Shown here: in pieces, positions 29,775 through 37,705 of the stretch
How positions within the stretch are numbered: position 1 is the first letter of the stretch
How the letters are laid out: each line of letters starts with the position of its first letter
Assembly (NCBI RefSeq): GCF_030696805.1
Contig: NZ_JAUYRO010000037.1
Span: 124,001 to 188,000, forward strand
Direction: 5' to 3'
Source of the DNA: Methyloversatilis sp.
GTDB lineage: Bacteria; Pseudomonadota; Gammaproteobacteria; Burkholderiales; Rhodocyclaceae
DNA length: 64,000 bases
The notes under the pieces: model-generated
The model's database searches: none
Seen by the model: the letters and a program-made list of their open reading frames with translations, nothing else
Told to the model about the DNA's origin: nothing
Translations under genes and position numbers: made by a program

Positions 29775-30005
29775 ACCGGGATCGCCTGCGGGGGCGGAGC
29801 GGGGGTTTCGGCGAGCATTGCTCGCCGCCCGCAGAGCCGGTCGGCCATGCAGGGCCGACCGTGGGACGGCTCCTACGAGAAACAGCGACAATCTTGCCGT
29901 TCGTAGGAGCGGACCCCGTCCGCGATGCGCGCGTCGAGCAAGCGATGTCGCGTGTCCGAAGACCGCATCGCCTGCGGGGGCGGAGCTCCCACAGCCCTGC
30001 GCTTG
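29775..30005 (+). repeat. REP-like composite repeat cluster 3
   Basis: This contains a full type B unit (29794-29880, with GGCGAGCATTGCTCGCC and the GGTCGGCC/GGCCGACC stem). One type A hairpin (29902-29929) follows, with its usual spacer reading GTCGCGTGTCCGAAGACC. It lies between the convergent kinase and vapC genes. Confidence 0.85.
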
Positions 30006-30034
30006 AGGCCTTGCCGCGGTCTTTGGGTGTCAAA

Positions 30035-30080
30035 CGACATCAGAAACTGCCCCCCCTGGCGACATCAGGAATTGATCCCC
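30035..30080. repeat. Pair of 21-bp imperfect direct repeats, possible insertion-sequence end
   Basis: CGACATCAGAAACTGCCCCCC (one base shortened: 30035-30055) and the related CGACATCAGGAATTGATCCC (from 30060) follow each other with a 4-base gap. Repeated short motifs of this kind occur at the termini of some insertion sequences. No transposase is present. Confidence 0.4.
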
Positions 30081-30149
30081 GGTTGTTGATCAATCGGTTT
30101 GGGTTGCGGTGTTCGCGATGGCCTGCCATGTGGATGCGTGAATCGGGGT

Positions 30150-30563
30150 TTATGGCGAAGGTGCGATCAACAAACCGTTGAGTTCCGCATAGCTGGCAAA
30201 TGCGTGGTCAAGTGAAATGAGGGGCAGACGTCGTTTCAGCGCGGTCGCGATGATGATGCGATCGGCCGGATCACGATGATGGTCTGGTAGTTGCGCCGCT
30301 TGCAGTGCAATCTGCTCGTCGATCTCCAGGCACTGAACGTCGGCACGGCGCAAGCCGCTGTCCATCCAGTCCCGGATCGGAAGCGCCAGTTTCAGGCGTC
30401 CGCGTTTGACGAGGTAAGCGACCTCCCAGCAACTGATGGCTGAAACGGCAACTGCGTCGGCTTCTTCGATCTGCGTAACGATCAGCGCCGGCAGAGGGTC
30501 TCCAGCCGTCAGCCACCGCACCCAGATATGTGTATCGAGCAGGATCAACGCGTTGCATCCCAC
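30150..30563 (-). CDS. vapC: PIN-domain toxin VapC
   Basis: This 137-residue PIN-domain ribonuclease has the conserved acidic residues of the family: Asp in LLDTHIWVRW, Glu in SCWEVAYL, and the Asps in HRDPADRIIIATAL. VapC toxins cleave RNA, often initiator tRNA. The GTG start at 30563 overlaps the antitoxin gene by 19 bases, the usual VapBC arrangement. Confidence 0.9.
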   Translation of the reverse strand: MGCNALILLDTHIWVRWLTAGDPLPALIVTQIEEADAVAVSAISCWEVAYLVKRGRLKLALPIRDWMDSGLRRADVQCLEIDEQIALQAAQLPDHHRDPADRIIIATALKRRLPLISLDHAFASYAELNGLLIAPSP

Positions 30564-30790
30564 TCGCCTGCCGGCACAGCAGGCGCGATCAGGTCATCGA
30601 GCAGTATCGTGCCAGCCAGCTCTGGCGGCGGAGTGCGGCGCTTTGCGGGGCCTTTGGGACTGACCGACGAGTCGGCCACGTCTTCGAGGGGTAGCACGAT
30701 GACTTCTACACGGGTGGCCGAAAAGGTGTCAGGAAGCCGAACAGTGACCGTGTGACCGACGACTTCTGCAAGTTTGCGCACTGCTTCCAT
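30545..30790 (-). CDS. vapB: VapB-type antitoxin
   Basis: This 81-residue protein precedes and overlaps vapC. It starts MEAVRKLAEVVGHTVTVRLP with a short beta-strand DNA-binding-like N-terminus and a toxin-binding tail. Related antitoxins repress their own operon; the subfamily is uncertain. A GGAG site precedes the ATG. Confidence 0.75.
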   Translation of the reverse strand: MEAVRKLAEVVGHTVTVRLPDTFSATRVEVIVLPLEDVADSSVSPKGPAKRRTPPPELAGTILLDDLIAPAVPAGEWDATR

Positions 30791-30864
30791 GAGGGGGCTC
30801 CTGTTCTCTGCAAGTGATGCAAGGATTATTCGAAGTGATCGCAGGCCTTGAACCCAGCCAGTTT

Positions 30865-30930
30865 GGCCGGCCCTGCATGGCCAACCGGCTCCGTGGGCGG
30901 CGAGCAGCGCTCGCCGAACCCCCCGCTCCG
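30865..30930 (-). repeat. REP-like composite repeat cluster 4 (type B unit)
   Basis: A reverse-oriented type B unit with GGCGAGCAGCGCTCGCC and a GGCCGGCC/GGCCAACC stem, slightly decayed. It separates the vapB start from the DUF2283 gene. Confidence 0.75.
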
Positions 30931-31072
30931 CCCTCGCCGCGATACGGACTTTGCACTTCGATGGTCGCAGCACCGATCGCGACGGGGACGCCGCTCCCAA
31001 AATCCCTGGGCTTTCGGCCTTGCCGTAGTCTGTGGTGGGGCCGTCGCTCCCAAAGGAAAAGCGCATCGAAAT

Positions 31073-31288
31073 TCAGGCTGCTTCAAGCTGATTGAATGGA
31101 AGGCGACTTACCAACAGTCGAGTGATGTCTGCATGCTGGCTGGCATGTTGTACATCGATTCCGACGATGCCACCCGCCGCGTCAAAGTCGAGTACCACGT
31201 CTTGAGCGACCTCGTTGCTATCGGCGCTCGGTCGATCCACCAGATGAATATAGAGCGAATCGGTCTGCGGATCGTAGGACAGTCTCAT
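31073..31288 (-). CDS. DUF2283 family small protein
   Basis: This 71-residue protein has the DUF2283 pattern: RLSYDPQTDSLYIHLVDRP, then VVLDFDAAGGIVGIDV. Function is unknown; genes of this family are often paired with a small upstream partner as a toxin-antitoxin-like unit. Its ATG overlaps the stop of such a partner (31285-31497). Confidence 0.85.
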   Translation of the reverse strand: MRLSYDPQTDSLYIHLVDRPSADSNEVAQDVVLDFDAAGGIVGIDVQHASQHADITRLLVSRLPFNQLEAA

Positions 31289-31497
31289 CGCTTGAATCTC
31301 CTGCCTGGAAAGGCGTTATGCAGGGTGACGCCGTCGGGCAATGTTACAACCCGAAGGTACTTGCCGAGTTCTTCAATATAGAGCCAATGACGAATCCGGC
31401 CATCGGGCTGAGTCTCTTTCGACAAAGGGCTCCGTATCGCACTCAGGCACCATTCGACACGGATGTAGGGACGCTTGACGAGGACTTCATTCTGAAT
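31285..31497 (-). CDS. DUF4258-like small protein, non-canonical or lost start
   Basis: The minus-strand frame encodes about 70 residues ending in GRIRHWLYIEELGKYLRVVT, LPDGVTLHNAF and GRRFKR. That fits the small DUF4258-like proteins found before DUF2283 genes. Its stop forms ATGA with the DUF2283 start. No ATG, GTG or TTG lies before the conserved part; the best candidate is ATT at 31497, so ORF finders skip it. Either a rare start is used or the gene has lost its start. An overlapping short ATG frame upstream (ATGTCACGC) could hint at a frameshift. Confidence 0.6.
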   Translation of the reverse strand: MQNEVLVKRPYIRVEWCLSAIRSPLSKETQPDGRIRHWLYIEELGKYLRVVTLPDGVTLHNAFPGRRFKR

Positions 31498-31814
31498 AGC
31501 GTGACATCGCTGCCGGTTGATCGCTCATTTTTGTTTGGGTCCCTGACGAGAATCCTGCCTCGGCTGCGCCAGCGCCTTGCGTATGCAGGCGGTGTTCGGC
31601 CGTCACGAAGCGTTGGTGCAGTGTTCACCGGCGTCTTCCAACAGTGCCATTTCAATTCTCATGGAGCAGACGCAGTTCTCGGCGCCGACGCGTCGTACCT
31701 CGCCTGCGTACCTTACACATATCGCGCTGAAGCGCAGGAGTGATGTTTTCTCAGGGTCGTTCCACAGTTGTCCTTACATGACCATACGTGGCCAGACCCC
31801 TGCGAAAACCGTGA

Positions 31815-32420
31815 GGGTGCCGCCGTTCACAGGAGCGGACCCTGTCCGCGATGCGCGCGTTGAGCAAGCGATGTCGCGTGTCCGAAGACCGCATCGCCTG
31901 CGGGGGCAGGCTCCTACGAAAAACAGCGACGGTGTTGCCGTTCGTAGGAGCGGACCCTGTCCGCGATACGTACGTTGCTCATGCACCATCACGTTTTCAA
32001 AGACTGGAATCGCCTGCGGGGCAGGCTCCTACGAGAAACAGCGACGGTGTTGCCCTTCGTAGGAGCGGACCCTGTCCGCGATGCGTACGTCGAGCAAGCG
32101 ATGTCGCGTGTCCGAAGACCGCATCGCCTGCGGGGGCAGGCTCCTACGAGAAACAGCGACGGTGTTGCCGTTCGTAGGAGCGGACCCTGTCCGCGATGCG
32201 CGCGTTGAGCAAGCGATGTCGCGTGTCCGAAGACCGCATCGCCTGCAGGGGCGGAGCGGGGGTTTCGGCGAGCACTGCTCGCCGCCCGCGAAGCCGGCTG
32301 GCCATGCAGGGCCAGCCGTGGAACGGAGCGGGGGTTTCGGCGAGCACTGCTCGCCGCCCGCGGAGCCGGTCGGCCATGCAGGGCCGACCGTGGGACGGCT
32401 CCTACGAAAACCCTGCCGAG
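31815..32420 (+). repeat. REP-like composite repeat cluster 5: tandem array
   Basis: Four type A hairpin repeats (about 31830, 31942, 32058 and 32172) recur with a period of 112-116 bases, each followed by the same spacer containing ATCGCCTGCGGGG and GGCTCCTACGA. Two type B units follow in tandem with a 72-base period (32253 and 32325). Small ORFs in this array are repeat translations, not genes. Bases 31498-31814 hold nothing I recognise. Confidence 0.9.
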
Positions 32421-32472
32421 CTGTGAGACACCGCTCCGAGGAGGTGTTTCGCTGAACGGAACCCGCATCCAC

Positions 32473-34854
32473 TCACGCCAGCGTGTAATCCGCCAGATCC
32501 GGTTTCTTCACGGCCTTCACGTATTCGCGGGTGAAGCCGGGGAAGATGGCGATGACGCGGCCGTTTTCCATGCGGTACCAGCTGCGGCACTGGCTCCAGA
32601 CCGAGGTGCCGAGGCGCTGCTGCAGGTCGCGGTTCCAGGCGTCGGCGACTTCGGGGCGCACGTCGATCCAGCGCCGGCCGCCGGTGCGCACGGCCTGCAT
32701 GCAGGTGATGGCGTGCTGCACTTCGGGTTCTATATAGAGCAGCGTCGAGGTGTGACCGGTGGCGGTGTTGGGGCCGAGCATCAGGAACATATTGGGAAAG
32801 CCGGCCACGGTGATGCCCTGGTAGGCGGCCGGGCCGTCGGACCAGGCCTCGGCCAGCGTGCGGCCGGCGCGACCGGTGACGCGCAGCGACGACAGCAGTT
32901 GCACGGCGTCGAAGCCGGTGGCGCACACCAGGGTGTCGATCTCGCGCTCGCGACCGTCGGCCGTGACCACGCCGGTGGGGGTGATGCGGGTGATGGCGTC
33001 GGTCACCAGTTCGACATTGGGCCGGCACAGCGCGGGGTAGAAATCATTGGAATAGATGATGCGCTTGCAGCCCAGCGGATACGGCGGCGTGAGCCGCTCG
33101 CGCAGTGCGGCGTCGGGCACCTGCTTTTTGCGGTGGCGCGCGGCGGTCATCAGCATCGATTTGCGCGCGAGCGTGCCTTCGTCGAAGCCGCGCCGGCCCA
33201 GTTCGAGCGCCTGTACCCAGGCGGCGCGCACGAAGGCGGCATAGGGCGGGAGGTGGGCGAGTGCCCGGTCGAGCACGGTGTAGCGGCGGTCGAGCCGCGG
33301 CATGACCCAGTTGGCGGTGCGCTGGAACACGTGCAGTTGCCCGGCTTCGGCGGCGACCGGCGGCACCAGTTGCGACGCGGTCGAGCCGGTACCGATGACG
33401 GCGACGCGCTTGCCGGCCATGGCGTAGCCGTGGTCCCAGCGGGCGGAATGCAGCGTCTTGCCGCGGAAATCGGCCAGCCCGGGGATGTCGGGCCAGCGCA
33501 GCTGGCTCAGCGGGCCGGTACTGCACACGAAAAAGCGCGCGCTCAGCGCGTCGCCACGCTCGGTGGCGAACTGCCAGCGGCCGCTCGATTCGTCGAAGCG
33601 GGCTTCGGTGAGCCGGGTGCCGAGCCGCATGTGGCCGATCAGGCCGTGCTTTTCGGCCACCCTCTGCATGTAGGCCTGAATTTCGGGCGCCGAGGCGAAG
33701 CGGCGCGACCAGCCGGGGTTGGGCGCGAACGAGAACGAATAGGCCGGCGCGGGCACATCGACATGCGCACCGGGATAGGTGTTGTCCCACCAGGTGCCGC
33801 CGAGCCCCGCCTGCTTTTCGAGGATGATGAAATCGTGGATGCCGGCGCGCTTGAGCTGCACGGCCATGCACAGGCCTGACATTCCGGCGCCGAGGATGAC
33901 CACCTCGTGCCGCGTGGTGACAGGCGGCGTGGCGTGCGCGAGCGACGCGTGCGCGAAGCGCGCGATACGGGCGATGGCTGCGTCGGCGCTGGCCAGCGCG
34001 CCGCCATGCATCTGGAACACATGCCAGCGCCGCTCGGTGATGTCGCACTCGACCTCGACACCGGCAGCGTCGAGTGCGTCGTGCAGCGCCACTGCCTGGT
34101 CGTGCAGCAGCTCGTCGGTGCCGGCCTGGATCAGTGTCGGCGGCAGGCTGCGCAGATCGGTGTGCAGTGGCGAGGCAAGGGGCGATTCGGGCGGCGCATC
34201 TCCGAGGTAGTGCGCGGCGCAGGCTGAAGCCCAGTCGGTGCTGAGCATGGCTTCGCCGGCGGGAATCGTGTCGGGCATGCCGGCGGGTGTCATGTCCACC
34301 CAGGGCGACAGCAGCACGAGTGCGGCCGGGCGCGGCGCGTCGGCGTCGCGCAACGCGAGCGCAGCCGCCAGTGCCAGACCGCCGCCGGCCGAATCGCCCG
34401 CGATGACAACCGGACCCTGCTCGTTCAGCGCGCAGAAAGCCGCCACGGCGTCATCGATGGCGGCCGGAAAGCGGTGCTCGGGCGCGAGCCGGTATTCGAG
34501 CGAAAACACCGGCAGGCCGCTGGCCAGCGCGATGCGCGACGTCAGCGCCCGATGCCCATGCGCCGAGCCCACGCAGTAGGCACCGCCGTGCAGATAAAGG
34601 ATGACGCCCGGGCGCACCGGCGGCGTTTCGTGCCGGCGCAGCCACTCGCCCGCCACCCCGCCGACCGTGGCCGGCTCGATCGACACCCCGGCCGGCACCA
34701 GCGTGGTTCGGGCGAGCCGCGCCAGCCAGCGCCGCTGCGCCTCGATCGACCAGCGCGGTGAAAACGCAGGCTTGAGCACCAGCTTCAGCGAGCCGCGAAT
34801 GAGAAAGGCCGACAGTGCCTCGATGAAGCCCCGGGGTGAGTACGTCTTCCTCAT
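32473..34854 (-). CDS. Fusion of an alpha/beta hydrolase with a Baeyer-Villiger-type flavin monooxygenase
   Basis: This 793-residue protein joins two enzymes. Residues about 1-300 are an alpha/beta hydrolase-3 (HSL-like) esterase: LYLHGGAYCVGS oxyanion motif and GDSAGGGLALA nucleophile elbow. Residues about 305-793 are a class B flavin monooxygenase: FAD motif VILGAGMSGLCMAVQL, the Baeyer-Villiger-like fingerprint FRGKTLHSARWD, NADP motif VAVIGTGSTASQLVP and ATGFDAV near the end. Baeyer-Villiger enzymes turn ketones into esters, which an esterase could hydrolyse, so the fusion may channel a two-step ketone breakdown. The substrate is unknown. The ATG at 34854 encodes the full hydrolase N-terminus. 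Confidence 0.9.
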   Translation of the reverse strand: MRKTYSPRGFIEALSAFLIRGSLKLVLKPAFSPRWSIEAQRRWLARLARTTLVPAGVSIEPATVGGVAGEWLRRHETPPVRPGVILYLHGGAYCVGSAHGHRALTSRIALASGLPVFSLEYRLAPEHRFPAAIDDAVAAFCALNEQGPVVIAGDSAGGGLALAAALALRDADAPRPAALVLLSPWVDMTPAGMPDTIPAGEAMLSTDWASACAAHYLGDAPPESPLASPLHTDLRSLPPTLIQAGTDELLHDQAVALHDALDAAGVEVECDITERRWHVFQMHGGALASADAAIARIARFAHASLAHATPPVTTRHEVVILGAGMSGLCMAVQLKRAGIHDFIILEKQAGLGGTWWDNTYPGAHVDVPAPAYSFSFAPNPGWSRRFASAPEIQAYMQRVAEKHGLIGHMRLGTRLTEARFDESSGRWQFATERGDALSARFFVCSTGPLSQLRWPDIPGLADFRGKTLHSARWDHGYAMAGKRVAVIGTGSTASQLVPPVAAEAGQLHVFQRTANWVMPRLDRRYTVLDRALAHLPPYAAFVRAAWVQALELGRRGFDEGTLARKSMLMTAARHRKKQVPDAALRERLTPPYPLGCKRIIYSNDFYPALCRPNVELVTDAITRITPTGVVTADGREREIDTLVCATGFDAVQLLSSLRVTGRAGRTLAEAWSDGPAAYQGITVAGFPNMFLMLGPNTATGHTSTLLYIEPEVQHAITCMQAVRTGGRRWIDVRPEVADAWNRDLQQRLGTSVWSQCRSWYRMENGRVIAIFPGFTREYVKAVKKPDLADYTLA

Positions 34855-34989
34855 GCAACACGCTCCGCCTCAGTTCGGTTGGTTCCGTGCATTCACGGCA
34901 CCGCGCACCCTACCTCACCCAGGCCGATCAGCGAACATGCAGTGCACCAGCCGCAGGGTTGCGACACGACAGCCCGCCCGTCCGCCACA

Positions 34990-35275
34990 AGGCTTGCCCT
35001 TCGCAGGAGCGGACCCCGTGCGCGATGCGCACGTTGCTCATGCACCGTCACGTGTTCGAAGACCGCATCGCCTGCAGGGCAGGCTCCTACGAAAAACTGC
35101 GACGGTGTTGCCGTTCGTAGGAGCGGACCCTGTCCGCGATACGTGCGTGAATCACACGACATCGCTTGATCGGAGACCGCATCGCCTGCAGGGGCGGAGC
35201 GGGGGTTTCGGCGAGCATTGCTCGCCACCCGTGGAGCCGGTCGGCCATGCAGGGCCAGCGCTGGATTGCCGCCCC
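34990..35275 (+). repeat. REP-like composite repeat cluster 6
   Basis: Two type A hairpins (35001-35030 and 35115-35143, spacing about 114 bases, as in the tandem array) are followed by one type B unit (about 35191-35275). The end of that type B hairpin is decayed (GGCCAGCGCTGG). It lies between the monooxygenase start and the DksA-like gene. Bases 34855-34989 hold no gene. Confidence 0.85.
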
Positions 35276-35308
35276 GACGAAGACCCTTCTCTCGAGCGCC
35301 GGGGAACT

Positions 35309-35698
35309 TCAGAGGCTGGCAGCGGGTTTGTGGCCCCGTTCGCGTTGCGCTTCGCAGGCGACGCAGTACCGGGCATGCGGCGCGACTTCGAGCCGTTTGG
35401 CCGGGATGTCTTCGCCACACTCGCCGCAGATGCCGTAACGGCCTTCGGCGATTCTCTGCAGTGCGGCGTCGATGTCGGCGAGGCGCACGATGTCTTCTTC
35501 GACCCGCTGCATATCGATCTCGCGATCCGACGCGCGTTGCGGCGCGTCGTCACCATCCTGCAGCAGCACTTCGCGGGCATGCTCGGCGCGCGTGAGGCCG
35601 CCGAGATATGCGCTGCGACGCGCGCTCAGCTCGTCGTGTTCCTGACGCAGGGTGTGTTCGAGGCGCTGCCGCTGTGCTGCGGTCAGGGACGGGGTCAT
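35309..35698 (-). CDS. DksA/TraR family zinc-finger protein
   Basis: This 129-residue protein has a coiled-coil N-terminal half and a C4 zinc finger, CGECGEDIPAKRL then ARYCVAC, typical of DksA/TraR proteins. These bind the RNA polymerase secondary channel and modulate transcription, often with ppGpp. The coiled-coil tip lacks the clear DxxDxA of canonical DksA, so it is a paralogue rather than housekeeping DksA. The start at 35698 is the natural one after the upstream Shine-Dalgarno GGAGG. Confidence 0.85.
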   Translation of the reverse strand: MTPSLTAAQRQRLEHTLRQEHDELSARRSAYLGGLTRAEHAREVLLQDGDDAPQRASDREIDMQRVEEDIVRLADIDAALQRIAEGRYGICGECGEDIPAKRLEVAPHARYCVACEAQRERGHKPAASL

Positions 35699-35757
35699 GA
35701 CGATTTCCTCCGCGGGCCGGTGGCGGCCCTTTGTGTTGGTTCGGGTGACAAGCCGCT

Positions 35758-36387
35758 TCAGCCGCCCAGCGGGCGGGCGAGCAGCGAACGGTCGGGCGCA
35801 AACGCGAAGCGGTCGAACAGCGCATAGACCGGCGTGTTGCCGTCGCGCGAACACGAAAAGATGACCTTTGCGATGTTGGCGGTGGTCGACGAATACAGCA
35901 CAGTCTGCCACGAGCCCCACCCCGTCACGCCGTGAAGCAACGGGTACTCGGCACGTCCGAGCAGCTTTCCTGCAGCGTCATAGGCCTCGATGAAGGGTTT
36001 GGCGGTCGGCGGGGTCATGCCTTCGGGCGCTTCCATCGGCTTGGCGTCGATCGATACCCAGCGCTGCGGCTTGGCAAACACGGCCTCGATGCCGCCCTGA
36101 CGCGCGTCGAACATGCAGAGTTGGGGCGGCGCCACCACTGAAATGCCGTTCGGTGCCGATTCCATGCCCCAGGCCGAGCGCGCGTAGGCGTGCCAGCGCT
36201 TCGCCGGGCTGGTGGTGATGGACGCGAAAGTCACCCCTTTCGCGGTGTACTGGGTATCGACCACGGTGCCCTCGGGCACATCGTCGAACAGGATCACGGT
36301 CGCCTTGGCGAACTCCAGCGGCGGGCGCACCTGCGGTTGGGTGGGGCGATGAAGTCCCGGCGTGATGAGATCGGTGATCTTCGGCAT
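35758..36387 (-). CDS. Hypothetical protein with a lectin-like beta-sandwich pattern
   Basis: This 209-residue protein shows FDDVPEGTVVDTQYTAKGVTF, a pattern seen at the start of secreted beta-sandwich proteins with carbohydrate-binding-like folds. No signal peptide or sorting tail is present. GGAG lies eight bases before the ATG at 36387. Function is not recognised. Confidence 0.65.
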   Translation of the reverse strand: MPKITDLITPGLHRPTQPQVRPPLEFAKATVILFDDVPEGTVVDTQYTAKGVTFASITTSPAKRWHAYARSAWGMESAPNGISVVAPPQLCMFDARQGGIEAVFAKPQRWVSIDAKPMEAPEGMTPPTAKPFIEAYDAAGKLLGRAEYPLLHGVTGWGSWQTVLYSSTTANIAKVIFSCSRDGNTPVYALFDRFAFAPDRSLLARPLGG

Positions 36388-36713
36388 GACATATCTCCAT
36401 GTGAGACGAAAGCGGGTGCCTTCGACACTTCAAGCATGGATGCCGGGTGCGAATCTGCCTTGCGTTTGATCAATGCCGCTGCGTTCATCGACCGGACCAC
36501 GCCATCAACGACATTTGCATAGGTAGAATCGCGGGGCATGCTCAATTGGCAGCGCTTGCAGCGATGTCAGACATGAAGCTGACGTCGTTCAGGCGTTGCG
36601 CGATTCTCGCTTCGGTTTTTCGGAGCGGGCTCGATGTACGGCTTCAAGCGTTTTCTTCCATGAACACCGGATCGATGGCGAACGCCTCGTTGTAAAGCGT
36701 AGATTTACGATTT
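36388..36713. promoter_or_regulatory. Promoter region of higBA with GTAAA/TTTAC inverted repeat
   Basis: This gap of about 325 bases has no convincing gene. At 36692-36708 GTAAA and TTTAC arms form an inverted repeat just before the HigB start, a plausible site for HigA autorepression. Confidence 0.5.
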
Positions 36714-36992
36714 ATGATCAATTCGTTTCGCCACAAGGGGCTTGAGGCGTTCTTCCGCAGTGGAAAGCAGGCCGGTATTCAACCGATACACGCCAGGCGA
36801 CTACGCGAATTGCTGACAGCGCTGAACGCAGCGGCCGGCGCGGACGATCTGGCGCGACCATCGTGGCGACTGCACTCGCTGACGGGAAATCGGGCTGGAT
36901 TTCACGCAGTGACAGTTCAAGCGAACTGGCGGCTGGTTTTTCGCTTTGATGGCCCGAACGTCGAGCTGGTGGATTACGTCGATTATCACTGA
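36714..36992 (+). CDS. higB: HigB-type toxin
   Basis: This 92-residue RelE-superfamily protein has the HigB layout: FRHKGLEAFFRSG at the start and WRLVFRFDGPNVELVDYVDYH at the end. HigB toxins cleave mRNA on the ribosome. The toxin gene comes first and the antitoxin follows after 10 bases, the reversed order typical of higBA. Confidence 0.93.
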   Translation: MINSFRHKGLEAFFRSGKQAGIQPIHARRLRELLTALNAAAGADDLARPSWRLHSLTGNRAGFHAVTVQANWRLVFRFDGPNVELVDYVDYH

Positions 36993-37002
36993 GGCTTGAA
37001 CG

Positions 37003-37287
37003 ATGGACATGCATGACCCCGCGCCGCCCGGCGAACTTCTGGCTGGATGGCTTGAAGACCTGAACATGAGTGTGACGGCGTTCGCTGCGCACCTGGAAAT
37101 CAGTCGCGTGATGTTGTCGCGCATCCTGCATGGGCACGCTGCAGTGAGCGCAGACATGGATCTGCGGCTGTCGGAAGCCCTTGGAACCACGCCCGGTTAC
37201 TGGTTGCGCCTGCAGGCACAGCGCGATCTGTGGGCAGCGGCGCAACGGGCGAAGGGCCGCGCGCCGGTTGCGCGCATCGCCGCATGA
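37003..37287 (+). CDS. higA: HigA-type antitoxin
   Basis: This 94-residue protein has an XRE-type helix-turn-helix (SVTAFAAHLEISRVMLSRIL) and HigA features such as HPG-like PAPPGELLAGWLEDL at the start and ALGTTPGYWLRLQAQRDLW. It neutralises HigB and represses the operon. Confidence 0.93.
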   Translation: MDMHDPAPPGELLAGWLEDLNMSVTAFAAHLEISRVMLSRILHGHAAVSADMDLRLSEALGTTPGYWLRLQAQRDLWAAAQRAKGRAPVARIAA

Positions 37288-37349
37288 CACACCTCGGGCA
37301 CATCGCAGCCCCGGGCCATTCGTCCCCGACCGCACAAAAGACGACGCAC

Positions 37350-37379
37350 AAAAGAAAAAGGCCAGTCTGACGACTGGCC
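37350..37379 (-). terminator. Rho-independent terminator after the tRNA genes
   Basis: On the minus strand an 8-bp stem GGCCAGTC / GACTGGCC with a GTCA loop is followed by TTTTTCTTTT. It lies just downstream of tRNA-Arg and between it and higA. Confidence 0.9.
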
Positions 37380-37405
37380 CATCTTTGCGACTGTCTTTGC
37401 GTTGT

Positions 37406-37482
37406 TGGCGCGCCCGGAGCGATTCGAACGCCCGACCCCTTGGTTCGTAGCCAAGTACTCTATCCAGCTGAGCTACGGGCGC
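37406..37482 (-). tRNA. tRNA-Arg (anticodon ACG)
   Basis: A 77-base cloverleaf with the acceptor stem GCGCCCG / CGGGCGC, anticodon stem CTTGG / CCAAG around loop CTACGAA, T-arm GTTCGAATC and encoded CCA. The anticodon ACG (A34 normally modified to inosine) reads CGU, CGC and CGA. Confidence 0.96.
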
Positions 37483-37536
37483 GCTGCAAAGAGGCAATAT
37501 ATTAGCACAAACATACTGCCGTTCAAGCTCTGAAAC

Positions 37537-37630
37537 TGGCGGAGGAGGAGGGATTCGAACCCTCGATACAGGTTTTGGCCCGTATGCTCCCTTAGCAGGG
37601 GAGTGCCTTCGACCACTCGGCCACCCCTCC
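37537..37630 (-). tRNA. tRNA-Ser (anticodon GCT)
   Basis: A 94-base tRNA with the long variable arm expected for Ser, acceptor GGAGGGG, anticodon loop CTGCTAA (anticodon GCT), T-loop GTTCGAATC and encoded CCA. It lies between lysC and tRNA-Arg. Confidence 0.96.
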
Positions 37631-37705
37631 GGTCCTTCCAAAAGCGCGCGAATCATACCGCCTGACCCTGCCCGGGTCAAACGCGCATCGCACTTTCCGA
37701 GCGGA

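Noticed and set aside
31577-32472. Several short frames within the tandem repeat array
   Set aside because: They translate the repeat modules in different frames and reappear at every repeat cluster; they are not genes.
37660-37682. A TGACCC/GGGTCA hairpin after lysC as a terminator
   Set aside because: The stem is only six base pairs and no T-run follows on either strand.
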